Notes: generated from the sequence alone by a model not told the origin. A DNA stretch of 57,597 bases from Pelomonas sp. KK5 (GCF_001984095.1 NZ_LYVQ01000004.1:1-57597), one strand, 5' to 3'; shown: positions 27,032 to 37,040, counted from the stretch's first letter. Program-made: numbers and translations.

Positions 27032-27807
27032 GCGCCGCCTTTAGCTTTAACCTCGAAGGCGCGCGGACGCTGTTCTACAAGGAGGTCCTGCGCTTCTGGA
27101 AGGTCAGCTTCCAGACGGTGGCGGCGCCGGTGCTCACCGCGGTGATGTACCTGCTGATCTTCGGCCACACGCTGGAGAACCACGTCAAGGTCTACGGCAC
27201 GGTCGGCTACACCGCCTTCCTGATCCCCGGCCTGGTGATGATGAGCGTGCTGCAGAACGCCTTTGCCAACAGCTCCTCCTCGCTGATCCAGAGCAAGATC
27301 ACCGGCAACCTGGTGTTCCTGCTGGTGACGCCGCTGTCCCACTGGGCCTGGTTCATGGCCTATGTGGGCGCCTCGGTGATCCGCGGGCTGGTGGTGGGCC
27401 TGGGCGTGCTGATCGTGACCGTCTGGTTCGCGCCGCCGGGCCTGGCCGAGCCGGGCTGGATCCTCGCCTTCGCGCTGCTGGGCGCCGGCATCATGGGCAC
27501 GCTGGGCCTGATCGCCGGCCTGTGGGCCGAGAAGTTCGACCAGATCGCCGCCTTCCAGAACTTCATCGTGATGCCGATGACCTTCCTGTCGGGCGTGTTC
27601 TATTCGATCCATTCGCTGCCGCCGCTGTGGCTGGCGGTCAGTCATGCGAACCCGTTCTTCTACATCATCGACGGCTTCCGCCACGGCTTCTTCGGGGTCA
27701 GCGATGTGTCGCCGTGGATCAGCCTTTCCATCGTCGGCGCGGCCTTTGTCGCGCTGGCCATCCTCGCGCTGGAGCTGCTGCGCCGGGGCTACAAGATCCG
27801 CTCCTAA
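27028..27807 (+). CDS. ABC-2 type transporter permease
   Basis: A 259-residue inner-membrane permease of the YadH/NodJ group with about six hydrophobic helices. Characteristic segments are YKEVLRFWKVSFQTVAAPVL near the N-terminus, the hydrophobic stretch ILAFALLGAGIMGTLGLIAG and the family loop MTFLSGVFYSIHSLPP followed by NPFFYIIDGFRHGFFG. It forms the channel for the ATPase encoded just upstream, with a four-base overlap of the two genes. The bolA gene follows after 16 bp. Confidence 0.92.
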   Translation: MSAAFSFNLEGARTLFYKEVLRFWKVSFQTVAAPVLTAVMYLLIFGHTLENHVKVYGTVGYTAFLIPGLVMMSVLQNAFANSSSSLIQSKITGNLVFLLVTPLSHWAWFMAYVGASVIRGLVVGLGVLIVTVWFAPPGLAEPGWILAFALLGAGIMGTLGLIAGLWAEKFDQIAAFQNFIVMPMTFLSGVFYSIHSLPPLWLAVSHANPFFYIIDGFRHGFFGVSDVSPWISLSIVGAAFVALAILALELLRRGYKIRS

Positions 27808-27823
27808 GTAGAATCCCGGAATC

Positions 27824-28069
27824 ATGGCCGACCCTACTCCCGCCGAAGTCCAGTCCTACATCGAAGCCGGCCTGCCCTGCCAGAGCCTGTCGGTGGAGGG
27901 CGACGGACGCCACTTCTTCGCCACCATCGTCTCCGCCGAGTTCGAAGGTCTGACCCGTATCAAGCGCCACCAGCGCGTCTACGCCGCCCTGGGCGAGCGC
28001 ATGCGCGAGCAGATCCATGCGCTGTCGATGAAGACGCTGACCCCTGCCGAGCACGGGGCGACCCAATGA
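27824..28069 (+). CDS. BolA/IbaG family protein
   Basis: An 81-residue BolA-like protein. The fold is visible as [40 protein letters not shown] and [20 protein letters not shown], with the conserved invariant His and the C-terminal helix. These proteins partner with monothiol glutaredoxins in iron-sulfur cluster handling; the short IbaG subgroup fits best. The ATG lies nine bases after a TAGAAT hexamer without a clear ribosome site. Its stop overlaps the hisG start (ATGA). In most related genomes murA lies between bolA and hisG; here it is absent. Confidence 0.92.
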   Translation: MADPTPAEVQSYIEAGLPCQSLSVEGDGRHFFATIVSAEFEGLTRIKRHQRVYAALGERMREQIHALSMKTLTPAEHGATQ

Positions 28070-28707
28070 CGATTACCTTGGCCCTCTCCAAGGGCCGGAT
28101 CTTCGAGGAGACCCTGCCGCTGCTGCGCGCCGCCGGCATCGAGGTGCTCGAGGATCCGGAGAAGTCCCGCAAGCTGATCCTGGCGACCAACCAGCCCGAC
28201 GTGCGCGTCGTGCTGGTGCGCGCCAGCGACGTGCCGACCTATGTGCAGTACGGCGGCGCCGACCTCGGCGTGGCCGGCCGCGATGTGCTGATCGAGCATG
28301 GCCTGCAGGGCATGTACCAGCCGCTGGACCTGAACATCGCCAAGTGCCGGATGAGCGTGGCCACCCGCGCGGACTTCGACTACGCCGCCGCGGTGAAGCA
28401 GGGCTCGCGCATCCGCGTGGCCACTAAGTACACCGAGATCGCCCGCCAGCACTTCGCCGACAAGGGCGTGCACGTGGACCTGATCAAGCTCTACGGCTCG
28501 ATGGAACTGGCCCCGCTGACCGGGCTGGCCGAGGCCATCGTCGACCTGGTGTCCACCGGCAGCACGCTGCGGGCGAACAAGCTGGTCGAGGTGGAGCGGA
28601 TCATGGACATCTCCTCCCGCCTGGTCGTCAACCAGGCCGCACTGAAGCTCAAGCGCGAGCCGCTGCGCCAACTGATCGACGCCTTCGCCGCCGCCATCCC
28701 GAAGTAA
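28066..28707 (+). CDS. hisG: ATP phosphoribosyltransferase, short form
   Basis: A 213-residue short-form HisG, catalysing the first step of histidine synthesis (ATP plus PRPP). [20 protein letters not shown] is the standard N-terminus. The PRPP-binding loop lies in [20 protein letters not shown]. The C-terminal regulatory domain of long-form enzymes is missing, so the enzyme should need HisZ as a regulatory partner; hisZ is not in the window. It overlaps bolA by four bases and is followed after 18 bp by hisD. Histidine feedback would act through HisZ. Confidence 0.96.
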   Translation: MTITLALSKGRIFEETLPLLRAAGIEVLEDPEKSRKLILATNQPDVRVVLVRASDVPTYVQYGGADLGVAGRDVLIEHGLQGMYQPLDLNIAKCRMSVATRADFDYAAAVKQGSRIRVATKYTEIARQHFADKGVHVDLIKLYGSMELAPLTGLAEAIVDLVSTGSTLRANKLVEVERIMDISSRLVVNQAALKLKREPLRQLIDAFAAAIPK

Positions 28708-28718
28708 CGCATTACTTG
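28701..28718. other. Near-palindrome GAAGTAACGC-type motif at the hisG end
   Basis: AAGTAA (28702-28707) and TTACTT (28712-28717) form a perfect 6-bp inverted repeat over the hisG stop. It matches the 18-bp palindrome at 23349-23366 at 16 of 18 positions. A third related 12-mer, GTAACGCGTTAT, occurs at 51221-51232 inside an SDR gene. Confidence 0.35.
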
Positions 28719-28725
28719 CTCGTAC

Positions 28726-30036
28726 ATGTTGAATCTCCGCCACCTCAGCACCGCCGCCGCCGACTTCGAAACCGAATTCCAGCGGGTGCTGCATTGGTCG
28801 GCTGAGACCGACACGGCGATCGAGACGCGGGTGGCCGAGATCCTGGCCGACGTGCGCGCCCGTGGCGATGCAGCGGTGCTGGAGTACACGGCGCGCTTCG
28901 ATCACGTCGATGCGGCTTCCGTGGCCGCGCTGGAACTGACCCGCGAGGAACTGAAGGCCGCCTTCGATGCGATCACGCCGGCGCAGCGTTCGGCACTCGA
29001 ATCCGCTGCCGCCCGGGTTCGCAGCTATCACGAGCGCCAGAAGCAGGCCTGCGGCCTCAGCTGGAGCTACCGCGACGAGGACGGCACGCTGCTGGGCCAG
29101 AAGGTCACGCCGCTGGACCGCGTGGGTATCTACGTGCCGGGCGGCAAGGCGGCCTATCCGAGCAGCGTGCTGATGAACGCGATTCCCGCCCACGTCGCCG
29201 GCGTGCCCGAGATCGTGATGGTGGTGCCCACGCCGCGTGGCGAGAAGAACCCGCTGGTGCTGGCCGCGGCCTATGTGGCCGGCGTGCATCGCGCCTTCGC
29301 CGTCGGTGGCGCGCAGGCCGTGGCGGCGCTGGCTTACGGCACGGCGACCGTGCCGCGCGTCGACAAGATCACCGGCCCCGGCAATGCCTACGTGGCCAGC
29401 GCCAAGAAGAACGTCTTCGGCCAGGTCGGCATCGACATGATCGCCGGCCCCAGCGAGATCCTGGTGCTGGCCGACGGCACGACGCCGCCCGACTGGGTGG
29501 CGATGGACCTGTTCAGCCAGGCCGAACACGACGAGATGGCGCAGAGCATCCTGCTGTGCCCCGATGCGGCCTACATCGCCCGAGTGCACGAGGCGATCGA
29601 GCGGCTGCTGCCGACGATGCCGCGCGAGGCGGTGATCCGCGCTTCGCTGGAAGGCCGCGGCGCGCTGATCCTGACCCGCTCGATGGACGAGGCCTGCGAG
29701 ATTTCCAACCGCATCGCGCCGGAGCATCTGGAAGTCAGCAGCGCGGACCCGCACCAGTGGGAACCGCTGCTGCGCCACGCCGGCGCGATCTTCCTCGGCG
29801 CCTTCACCAGCGAATCGCTGGGCGACTACTGCGCCGGGCCGAACCACGTGCTGCCCACCTCGGGCACGGCGCGTTTCTCGTCGCCACTGGGGGTGTACGA
29901 CTTCCAGAAGCGCAGCAGCCTGATCGAGGTCAGCGAGGCGGGTGCGCAGAAGCTCGGCCCGATTGCCGCGGAGCTGGCCTACGGCGAGGGCCTACAGGGC
30001 CACGCGCGGGCGGCGGAGATGCGGCTGAAGCGCTGA
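28726..30036 (+). CDS. hisD: Histidinol dehydrogenase
   Basis: A 436-residue zinc enzyme that oxidises histidinol to histidine in two NAD-dependent steps. Conserved regions are [54 protein letters not shown], and the Glu/His active-site part in [31 protein letters not shown] is near the C-terminus. Length is normal. It follows hisG closely, but instead of hisC the next genes are two on the opposite strand, so the his operon is interrupted here. The gap between hisG and hisD contains the AAGTAA-N4-TTACTT repeat. Confidence 0.96.
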   Translation: MLNLRHLSTAAADFETEFQRVLHWSAETDTAIETRVAEILADVRARGDAAVLEYTARFDHVDAASVAALELTREELKAAFDAITPAQRSALESAAARVRSYHERQKQACGLSWSYRDEDGTLLGQKVTPLDRVGIYVPGGKAAYPSSVLMNAIPAHVAGVPEIVMVVPTPRGEKNPLVLAAAYVAGVHRAFAVGGAQAVAALAYGTATVPRVDKITGPGNAYVASAKKNVFGQVGIDMIAGPSEILVLADGTTPPDWVAMDLFSQAEHDEMAQSILLCPDAAYIARVHEAIERLLPTMPREAVIRASLEGRGALILTRSMDEACEISNRIAPEHLEVSSADPHQWEPLLRHAGAIFLGAFTSESLGDYCAGPNHVLPTSGTARFSSPLGVYDFQKRSSLIEVSEAGAQKLGPIAAELAYGEGLQGHARAAEMRLKR

Positions 30037-30040
30037 GCCC

Positions 30041-30529
30041 TCAGCGCAGCGGCTTCGCCAGTCGCACCATCATCGTCCCGGTCAGGTCGTTCGGCCCGCG
30101 CTGATCCTCGGCAAATCCATGTCGTGCGTAGAGCGCGATCAGCGGCGCGTTGGCGGCCGAGGTCCAGGTGGCGGCAAGCGGCTGACCCTGCTCGCGGAAC
30201 CAGACCAGGGCTTCCCGCAGGAATGCGCTGGCCAGGCCACTGCGCCGGGCTGAGGGAAGCACATAGCTGGTCGTGACGAGACCGAACGAGCCGCCGTCCG
30301 GGTCGGGTTCGATGCGGAACAAGGTGTGCCCGACGATGTCGCCATGCTCGTCAAGGCCAAGTACGACGCGCGCGACGCGGCCCGGCTCGAAATGCCAGCG
30401 CACGCGGGCAGCCAGCCATTCGAAGTCGTAGAGCGGCACCCCCTCGACCTCAATCAGCGTCGCTTGCATGCGCTCTGCGACGAGGGCAATTTCGTGTGGC
30501 TTGTCCGGGTCGAGGTCGCGCAGCGCCAT
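30041..30529 (-). CDS. GNAT family N-acetyltransferase
   Basis: A 162-residue acetyltransferase with the GNAT fold. The acetyl-CoA-binding motif A is in TTSYVLPSARRSGLASAFLR (R/Q-x-x-G-x-A form), followed by LIALYARHGFAEDQRG, the typical motif B with Tyr and Phe. ARVVLGLDEHGDIVGHTLFR is the central sheet. The substrate cannot be inferred. It is on the minus strand between hisD and hisC and follows the beta-lactamase-type gene by 18 bp, so the two may form a small acquired or rearranged unit. Its stop lies four bases from hisD. Confidence 0.85.
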   Translation of the reverse strand: MALRDLDPDKPHEIALVAERMQATLIEVEGVPLYDFEWLAARVRWHFEPGRVARVVLGLDEHGDIVGHTLFRIEPDPDGGSFGLVTTSYVLPSARRSGLASAFLREALVWFREQGQPLAATWTSAANAPLIALYARHGFAEDQRGPNDLTGTMMVRLAKPLR

Positions 30530-30547
30530 GATGCCGCGCAGTGTCGC

Positions 30548-31723
30548 TCAGCGAGCCGCCAACCCGGCTGCGCGGGCTGCCAGCGTCCCCAGCTGCGCAT
30601 ACAGCGGCAGCGTGTTCGTCGGCCCGCCCGGATGCACCCGGTTCGCCAGCAGGATGTAGAAGCTCTTGCTGCCCGGGTCCAGCCAGAAGGCGCAGCCGGT
30701 GAAGCCGGTGTGGCCGAAGCTGGCGCCCTTCGGGTACAGCTCGCCGCGGGGACGGGAGAAGGCGGTGTCCACGTCCCAGCCCATGCCGCGCTGGGGCAGG
30801 CCGGCGGGTGATTGCGGCAGCGTCAGCAGTTCCACGCTCTCGTGGCTGAGCAGGCGGCGGCCGTCATCCATAACGCCGTCATTCAGCAGCATGCGGGCGA
30901 AGCGCGCCAGGTCCGCGGTGGTGGTGAACAGGCCCGCGTGGCCGGCCACGCCGCCCATGGTGCGGGCGGTCGGATCGTGGACGACACCGCGCAGCATCGA
31001 GCCATCGGGCTGGCGTTCGGTCGGGGCGATGCGTGCCGCGGGGAAGCGTTCCAGCGGCAGGTAGCCGCTGTGCTTCATGCCCAGCGGCTCGAACAGCGCA
31101 TGCTGGGCGAAGTCCTGCAGCGGCTCGCCGGCCTGGCGGGCGACGATGATGCCCAGCAGGACGAAGTTCAGGTCCGAGTACTTGAACTGCGTGGCCGGCG
31201 GCGCCTGCGGCGGCAGCGCGCAGGTGAGGCGCAGCGCATCGGCGATGCCGTGCCAGGGGCCGTTCTTGATCTGGTCGCCGTTGCCGGGCAGGTCGGGCTG
31301 CAGGCCGGAGCTGTGGGTCAGCAACTGGCGCACGGTGATGTTCGGGCCCAGCGCGGTGCAATCGGGCAGGTAGCGGGCGATCGGCGCCTCGACGTCCAGC
31401 TTGCCCTGCTCGCGCAGCACCTGGACCAGCGTGGAGGTGACCACGGCCTTGGTCAGCGAGGCGGCGTCAAAGATCGTCTGCTCGTCCAGCGGCTCGGGCA
31501 GGGGCTCGACGGCGCGCTGCCCGTAGGCGCGGTGGTAGCTTCCCACGCCGATCTGCTCGATCCACAGCGCGCCGCCGGGCATCTGCTTCGAGTCGATCAT
31601 CGCCTGCACGGCCTGGTCGGCCTCGGCCAGCGGAACGGGGTCAAGGGTTGCGCGCGGCGGCGGCGGCAGGGCACAGGCGGCCAGCAGCAGGGCCGCAACG
31701 AGAGCAGTCAGGCGGGTCTTCAT
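30548..31723 (-). CDS. Lipoprotein serine hydrolase of the class C beta-lactamase / esterase family
   Basis: A 391-residue penicillin-binding-protein-like hydrolase. A lipoprotein signal ends at VAALLLAACALPPPP (lipobox Cys about residue 17). The catalytic serine is in SLTK of FDAASLTKAVVTSTLVQVL, the second motif is YSDLN, and a later HTGFTG replaces the classical KTG. The C-terminal half includes GGVAGHAGLFTTTADLARFA, typical of serine hydrolases annotated as beta-lactamase-related esterases. Activity may be on peptidoglycan or on esters rather than antibiotics. CACAAT seven bases from the ATG suggests a leaderless start. It lies on the strand opposite to the his genes. Confidence 0.88.
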   Translation of the reverse strand: MKTRLTALVAALLLAACALPPPPRATLDPVPLAEADQAVQAMIDSKQMPGGALWIEQIGVGSYHRAYGQRAVEPLPEPLDEQTIFDAASLTKAVVTSTLVQVLREQGKLDVEAPIARYLPDCTALGPNITVRQLLTHSSGLQPDLPGNGDQIKNGPWHGIADALRLTCALPPQAPPATQFKYSDLNFVLLGIIVARQAGEPLQDFAQHALFEPLGMKHSGYLPLERFPAARIAPTERQPDGSMLRGVVHDPTARTMGGVAGHAGLFTTTADLARFARMLLNDGVMDDGRRLLSHESVELLTLPQSPAGLPQRGMGWDVDTAFSRPRGELYPKGASFGHTGFTGCAFWLDPGSKSFYILLANRVHPGGPTNTLPLYAQLGTLAARAAGLAAR

Positions 31724-31795
31724 CGGCGGGATTGTGTGGGGCGTCGGAGGCTGGGCGGCATCACATTTCGGCGCCTAGTCATAAGTCAGAAATGA

Positions 31796-31826
31796 ACACG
31801 AAGTTCGTGTAACACGAACTTCGTGT
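31796..31826. promoter_or_regulatory. Twin palindromic operators of the toxin-antitoxin module
   Basis: Two 15-bp palindromes, ACACGAAGTTCGTGT (31796-31810) and ACACGAACTTCGTGT (31812-31826), differ only in the central base and are one base apart. The whole block is itself an inverted repeat. The second abuts TATCTT (31827-31832), a possible -10 seven bases before the antitoxin ATG. The arrangement fits cooperative binding of ribbon-helix-helix antitoxin dimers, giving autorepression. Confidence 0.85.
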
Positions 31827-31839
31827 TATCTTTCGGCCC

Positions 31840-32076
31840 ATGAAGAACGTCACCATCTCCATGGAAGACAGCGTCGCCGACTGGGCCCGCCTGGAGGCGG
31901 CCCGGCGCAACACCAGCGTGTCGCGGCTGGTGGGCGAGATGCTGGCGGAGAAGATGCGGCACGACGACGCCTATGAGCGCGCGATGCGCGAGGCGCTGGA
32001 GTTCAAGAGCTGGGGCCACAGCTCGGACGGGCCCTATCCGACCCGCGAGGAGATCTACGACCGGAGCCGTCGTTGA
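31840..32076 (+). CDS. Ribbon-helix-helix antitoxin (CopG/VapB type)
   Basis: A 78-residue antitoxin. The N-terminal MKNVTISMEDSVADWARLEA is a beta-strand followed by a helix, and ARRNTSVSRLVGEMLAEKM completes a ribbon-helix-helix DNA-binding domain. The acidic and aromatic C-terminus (EFKSWGHSSDGPYPTREEIY) should wrap the toxin. It is followed by a PIN toxin whose TTG start overlaps its stop. Twin palindromes lie immediately upstream. No ribosome site is visible before the ATG, and the -10-like TATCTT is seven bases away, so translation may be leaderless. Confidence 0.88.
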   Translation: MKNVTISMEDSVADWARLEAARRNTSVSRLVGEMLAEKMRHDDAYERAMREALEFKSWGHSSDGPYPTREEIYDRSRR

Positions 32077-32525
32077 GCGCCACGGTCCTGGTCGACACCA
32101 ATGTCCTGCTGTACTGCTTCGACGAGAAGGAGCCAGCCAAGCGGGACACGGCTCAGGCCTGGATCACGGCCTGCTGGACGCGCCGCTGCGGCCGCATCAG
32201 CGTGCAGGTGCTCAACGAGTTCTACAGCAACGCACGCAAGAAGTTCTCCACGGCCATTTCGGCGGGCGATGCGCGCGCCGAGGTGCGGCGCTACCAGCAT
32301 TGGCGGCCCTGGCAGATCGACCATGCCACCGTCGAGACCGCGTGGGCCATCGAAAGCCGCTACCAGCTGAACTACTGGGACGCGCTGATCGTCGCCTCGG
32401 CCCAGCACCTGGGCTGCCGCTTCGTGCTCTCCGAAGACATGCAGCACGGCCTGTCGGTGGACGGCGTGCAGATCATCAATCCTTTCATCGCTGCACTGGA
32501 TATCCTCGATGCCCCCGCTGACTGA
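32073..32525 (+). CDS. PIN domain toxin ribonuclease (VapC type)
   Basis: A 150-residue PIN-domain protein. The acidic metal-binding residues are Asp in VLVDTNVLLYCFD, Glu in VQVLNEFYSNARKK, Asp in YQLNYWDALIVASAQ and Asp in FVLSEDMQHG. Such toxins cleave RNA (tRNA or rRNA) when the antitoxin is lost. The start is TTG at 32073, overlapping the antitoxin stop (TTGA), with GGAG seven bases upstream. Its 3' end overlaps the hisC coding region by 17 bp, so the module is physically joined to the histidine genes. Confidence 0.9.
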   Translation: MSATVLVDTNVLLYCFDEKEPAKRDTAQAWITACWTRRCGRISVQVLNEFYSNARKKFSTAISAGDARAEVRRYQHWRPWQIDHATVETAWAIESRYQLNYWDALIVASAQHLGCRFVLSEDMQHGLSVDGVQIINPFIAALDILDAPAD

Positions 32526-33585
32526 ACGCATGCAGACCTTCCTCCGCGCCGACGTGCAGGGCATGCATGCCTACGCGGTGCAGGACAGCCGCGGCCTGAT
32601 CAAGCTCGACGCGATGGAGAACCCCTTCGCGCTGCCCGATGCGCTGCGCGCCGAGCTGGGCGCCCGCCTGGCCGAAGCCGCGATCAACCGCTATCCGGCC
32701 CAGCGCGCCGAGGACCTGCGGCTGGTGCTGAAGACGCATGTCGACCTGCCCGAAGGCTTCGAGCTGATGCTGGGCAACGGCTCGGACGAACTGATCAGCC
32801 TGCTGACCCTGGCCGCCGACCTGCCCGGCAACACGGTGCTGGCGCCGGTGCCCGGCTTCGTGATGTACGAGATGAGCGCGAAGCTGCAGGGCATCGCCTT
32901 CGCCGGCGTGCCGCTGACGGCCGACTTCGAGCTGGACCGCGAGGCGATGCTCGCTGCCATCGACAAGCACCGCCCGGCGGTGATCTGGCTCGCCTACCCG
33001 AACAACCCGACCGCCAATCTCTGGGACGCCGCCACCATCGAGGCGATCGTCGAGGCCGCGCCGGGCCTGGTCGTGATGGACGAGGCCTACCAGCCCTTCG
33101 CCGCCCGCGACTCGATGGCGCTGATGAAGAAGCATGAGCACGTGCTGGTGATGCGCACGCTGTCCAAGTTCGGCCTGGCCGGTGTGCGCATCGGCTATCT
33201 GATGGGCCGGGCCGCGCTGATCGGCGAGATCGACAAGCTGCGCCCGCCCTACAACATCAGCGTGCTCAATGCCGAGGCCGGCCTGTTCGCGCTGGCGCAT
33301 GCGGACGAATACGCGCGCCAGGCCCAGGCGATCCGCAACGAGCGTGGCCATGTGGCCGCGGCGCTGGCGCAACTGCCCGGCGTGAAGGCCTTCCCGAGCG
33401 AGGCCAACATGATCCTCGTGCGCGTGCCGGACGCCGCCCGCTGCTTCGCCGGCATGAAGGCCAAGGGCGTGCTGATCAAGAATGTCTCCGGCCTGCACCC
33501 GCTGCTGGCCAACTGCCTGCGCCTGACCATCGGCACGGCAGAGGAAAACGCGGCGATGCTGGCCGCCCTGAAGGAATCGCTATGA
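32509..33585 (+). CDS. hisC: Histidinol-phosphate aminotransferase
   Basis: A 358-residue PLP-dependent class I/II aminotransferase converting imidazole-acetol phosphate to histidinol phosphate. Key segments are [14 protein letters not shown] near the N-terminus, [18 protein letters not shown] (phosphate-binding loop), [26 protein letters not shown] and the PLP lysine in [18 protein letters not shown]. Start ATG 32509 lies within the end of the toxin gene, so translation may be coupled to it; ATG 32530 is an alternative. It overlaps hisB by four bases. No separate promoter is evident upstream other than that of the toxin-antitoxin unit. Confidence 0.95.
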   Translation: MPPLTERMQTFLRADVQGMHAYAVQDSRGLIKLDAMENPFALPDALRAELGARLAEAAINRYPAQRAEDLRLVLKTHVDLPEGFELMLGNGSDELISLLTLAADLPGNTVLAPVPGFVMYEMSAKLQGIAFAGVPLTADFELDREAMLAAIDKHRPAVIWLAYPNNPTANLWDAATIEAIVEAAPGLVVMDEAYQPFAARDSMALMKKHEHVLVMRTLSKFGLAGVRIGYLMGRAALIGEIDKLRPPYNISVLNAEAGLFALAHADEYARQAQAIRNERGHVAAALAQLPGVKAFPSEANMILVRVPDAARCFAGMKAKGVLIKNVSGLHPLLANCLRLTIGTAEENAAMLAALKESL

Positions 33586-34178
33586 ACGCCCCCCGCATTG
33601 CAGAAGTCAGCCGCAACACCAAGGAGACGCAGATCCGCGTCCGCGTCAACCTGGACGGCAGCGGCGAGTCCAAGCTGAACACCGGCATTGGCTTCTTCGA
33701 CCACATGCTGGACCAGATCGCCCGCCACGGCCTGATCGACCTGGAGATCGAGGCCAAGGGCGACCTGCACATCGACGGCCACCACACGGTGGAAGACGTC
33801 GGCATCACGCTGGGCATGGCGGTGGCCCAGGCGGTCGGCGACAAGAAGGGCCTGACCCGCTACGGCCACGCCTACGTGCCGCTGGACGAGGCGCTCTCGC
33901 GCGTGGTCATCGACTTCTCCGGCCGCCCCGGCCTGGAGATGGACTGCAAGTTCACCTCCGGCAGCGTCGGCGCCTTCGACACGCAGCTCACCTACGAGTT
34001 CTTCCAGGGCTTCGTCAACCACGCGCTGGTGAGCCTGCACGTGGACAACCTGAAGGGCCACAACGCCCACCACCAGGCCGAGACGATGTTCAAGGCCTTC
34101 GGCCGCGCGCTGCGCATGGCGATGACGCTGGATCCGCGCAGTCTCGGCGTTATTCCTTCGACGAAAGGATCGCTGTGA
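33582..34178 (+). CDS. hisB: Imidazoleglycerol-phosphate dehydratase
   Basis: A 198-residue monofunctional HisB. Two manganese-binding repeats are visible: [20 protein letters not shown] with [16 protein letters not shown], and [20 protein letters not shown] near the C-terminus. [20 protein letters not shown] opens the protein. It lacks the histidinol phosphatase domain of the enterobacterial fusion, so a separate phosphatase must exist elsewhere. It overlaps hisC by four bases, and its stop overlaps the GTG start of hisH (GTGA), with AAAGGA just upstream serving hisH. Confidence 0.96.
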   Translation: MNAPRIAEVSRNTKETQIRVRVNLDGSGESKLNTGIGFFDHMLDQIARHGLIDLEIEAKGDLHIDGHHTVEDVGITLGMAVAQAVGDKKGLTRYGHAYVPLDEALSRVVIDFSGRPGLEMDCKFTSGSVGAFDTQLTYEFFQGFVNHALVSLHVDNLKGHNAHHQAETMFKAFGRALRMAMTLDPRSLGVIPSTKGSL

Positions 34179-34909
34179 GCACCGGGCCGAGCGCCGGGCC
34201 GTCCCAAGTAGGCCCGGGTCCCCTCGGGGGACCGCCGAACGTACTCGTTCGGCGAGGGGCACACGTCAGGACCGTCGCCGTCGTCGACTACGGCATGGGC
34301 AACCTGCGCTCGGTCTCGCAGGCGGTGATCCACGCGGCCGCGGGCACGGACGTGGACGTGGTCATCACGCAGAAGGCCGAGGACGTGTTCGCCGCCGAGC
34401 GCGTCGTGCTGCCGGGCCAGGGTGCGATGCGCGACTGCATGCGCGAGCTGGCCGATTCGGGCATGAAGGAGGCCGTGCTCGACGCCGCCGCCAACAAGCC
34501 GCTGATGGGCGTCTGCGTCGGCATGCAGATGCTGCTGGACCACAGCGAGGAGCAGGACACGCCGGGCCTGGGCCTCATCCCGGGTGTGGTCAGGCGCTTC
34601 CAGCTCGACGGCATGACCCAGCCCGACGGCAGCCGCTACAAGGTGCCGCAGATGGGCTGGAACCGCGTGCGCCAGGCCCGGTCGCACCCGGTCTGGGCCG
34701 GCGTGCCCGACGAGTCCTGGTTCTATTTCGTGCACAGCTACTACGCGCTACCGTCGGAGCCGCACCACACGGCTGGCGATACCGAGTACGGAGAGCGCTT
34801 TACCTGCGCGGTGGCGCGGGATAACATTTTTGCCACCCAATTCCACCCCGAGAAAAGTGCTGCGCTGGGCCTCGCCCTGTACCGAAACTTCCTGCACTGG
34901 AAGCCTTGA
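34175..34909 (+). CDS. hisH: Imidazole glycerol phosphate synthase, glutaminase subunit, with a repeat-encoded N-terminal extension
   Basis: A 244-residue HisH, a class I glutaminase supplying ammonia to HisF. The conserved protein starts only at residue 33 ([19 protein letters not shown]). Catalytic Cys lies in [19 protein letters not shown], and the His and Glu in [16 protein letters not shown]. Residues 1-32 ([18 protein letters not shown] onward) are encoded by a copy of the dispersed palindromic repeat. No ATG, GTG or TTG occurs between the GTG at 34175 and the conserved core, and AAAGGA lies five bases before that GTG. The extension therefore appears to be translated. It overlaps hisB by four bases. 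Confidence 0.93.
   Translation: MSTGPSAGPSQVGPGPLGGPPNVLVRRGAHVRTVAVVDYGMGNLRSVSQAVIHAAAGTDVDVVITQKAEDVFAAERVVLPGQGAMRDCMRELADSGMKEAVLDAAANKPLMGVCVGMQMLLDHSEEQDTPGLGLIPGVVRRFQLDGMTQPDGSRYKVPQMGWNRVRQARSHPVWAGVPDESWFYFVHSYYALPSEPHHTAGDTEYGERFTCAVARDNIFATQFHPEKSAALGLALYRNFLHWKP
34182..34260 (-). repeat. Dispersed palindromic repeat, copy 2, inside the hisH 5' end
   Basis: On the minus strand it reads with the same order as copy 1: CCCCTCGC, a CGAACG hairpin, GGTCCCCCGAGGGGACC and CTTGGGACGGCCCGGCGC followed by TCGGCCCGG. Two hairpins are evident: GGTCCCC/GGGGACC around TCG (34217-34233) and GCCGAACG/CGTTCGGC around TACT (34234-34253). It begins five bases after the hisH start codon region and keeps the hisH frame open. 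Confidence 0.8.
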
Positions 34910-34981
34910 GGATCTCCACCTCCATCCCGGTCTGCCGCTTTTCGTCCCTAACCCTCAATCCTGACTGACACCCATTCGGCC

Positions 34982-35725
34982 ATGCTGCTGATTCCTGCCA
35001 TTGACCTGAAAGACGGTCGTTGCGTGCGCCTCAAACAAGGCGACATGAATGAATCCACCACCTTCGGCGAGGACCCGGCCGAAATGGCGAGGCGCTGGGT
35101 GGACGCGGGCGCTCGACGATTGCACCTGGTCGACCTGAACGGCGCCTTCGCGGGCAGGCCGGTCAACGAGACGGCGATCAAGGCCATCCTGCGCGAGGTG
35201 GGCAGCGAGATCCCGGTGCAACTGGGCGGCGGCATCCGCGACCTGGACACGATCGAGCGCTACCTGGACGACGGCCTGTCCTTCATCATCGTCGGCACCG
35301 CCGCGGTGAAGAACCCCGGCTTCCTGCAGGACGCGGCCACCGCCTTCGGCGGCCACATCATCGTCGGCCTCGACGCCAAGGACGGCAAGGTCGCCACCGA
35401 CGGCTGGAGCAAGCTGACCGGCCATGAGGTGATCGACCTGGCCAAGAAGTTCGAGGACTACGGCATCGAGGGCGTGATCTACACCGACATCGGCCGCGAC
35501 GGCATGCTGACCGGCATCAACATCGACGCCACCGTCAAGCTGGCCCGCGCGCTGAGCATCCCGGTGATCGCCTCGGGCGGCCTGTCCAACATGGCCGACA
35601 TCGAGGCGCTGTGCGCCGTCGAGCACGAGGGCGTGGAGGGCGTGATCTGCGGCCGCGCGATCTACACCGGCGACCTGGACCTGGCCGCCGCGCAGGCACG
35701 GGCCGACGAACTCAACGGCGGGTAA
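34982..35725 (+). CDS. hisA: ProFAR isomerase
   Basis: A 247-residue (beta/alpha)8 barrel, 1-(5-phosphoribosyl)-5-[(5-phosphoribosylamino)methylideneamino]imidazole-4-carboxamide isomerase. [20 protein letters not shown] carries the first catalytic Asp. [18 protein letters not shown] and [16 protein letters not shown] are the phosphate-binding repeats, and [20 protein letters not shown] holds the second Asp. It lies 72 bp after hisH; that gap shows no clear promoter or hairpin. HisF follows after eight bases. Confidence 0.97.
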   Translation: MLLIPAIDLKDGRCVRLKQGDMNESTTFGEDPAEMARRWVDAGARRLHLVDLNGAFAGRPVNETAIKAILREVGSEIPVQLGGGIRDLDTIERYLDDGLSFIIVGTAAVKNPGFLQDAATAFGGHIIVGLDAKDGKVATDGWSKLTGHEVIDLAKKFEDYGIEGVIYTDIGRDGMLTGINIDATVKLARALSIPVIASGGLSNMADIEALCAVEHEGVEGVICGRAIYTGDLDLAAAQARADELNGG

Positions 35726-35733
35726 TCGCAGCA

Positions 35734-36491
<758 letters not shown>

Positions 36492-36495
<4 letters not shown>

Positions 36496-37040
36496 GTGAG
36501 GTGAGGATCATCGGCGGCCAGTGGAAGCGCTCCAAGCTCCCGGTCGCCGACAGGCCGGGCCTGCGCCCGACGCCCGATCGCGTGCGCGAGACGCTGTTCA
36601 ACTGGCTGGGCCAGGATCTGTCCGGCTGGCGCGTGCTGGATGCCTTTGCCGGCAGTGGCGCGCTGGGTTTCGAGGCCGCCTCTCGCGGCGCCGAGAAGGT
36701 GCTGCTGCTGGAGCGTGATCCGGCCCTGGCCAAGAGCCTCAAGGCGAGCGCCGTGCGGCTGAAGGCCGAGAACCTCGGCATCGAATGCACCGACGCGCTG
36801 GCGTGGATGCGGCGCGCCACGCCCGGCCAGTTCGAGATGGTGATGCTCGACCCGCCATTCGGGCAGGACCTGTTCGAGCCGGCCCTGCAGGCCGCCGCGC
36901 CGCTGCTGGCCGACGGCGGCCTGATCTACCTGGAGGCGCCGGAACTGCTCGAGCCGCCCACGGGCTTCGAGCGCTGGAAGTCCGGCCGCGCCGGCGCGGT
37001 GCACTTCCAGCTGTTCGCGCGCCAGGCCGCTACTGCCTAG
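36492..37040 (+). CDS. rsmD: 16S rRNA (guanine(966)-N2)-methyltransferase
   Basis: A 182-residue SAM-dependent methyltransferase. [20 protein letters not shown] and [20 protein letters not shown] are characteristic of RsmD. The SAM-binding motif is [20 protein letters not shown], and the catalytic NPPY-type motif reads [11 protein letters not shown]. It modifies G966 of 16S rRNA during 30S assembly. It is fused into the his operon by a four-base overlap with hisF. Its TAG stop abuts the TAG stop of the convergent PEP-CTERM gene in CCTAGCTAGG. In many relatives rsmD lies directly before coaD, and here only one gene intervenes. Confidence 0.95.

Noticed and set aside
30548-31723. Antibiotic-resistance class C beta-lactamase.
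   Set aside because: The fold and SxxK/YxN motifs fit, but the third motif is HTG rather than KTG, and a lipoprotein anchor is present. I kept a general serine hydrolase call.
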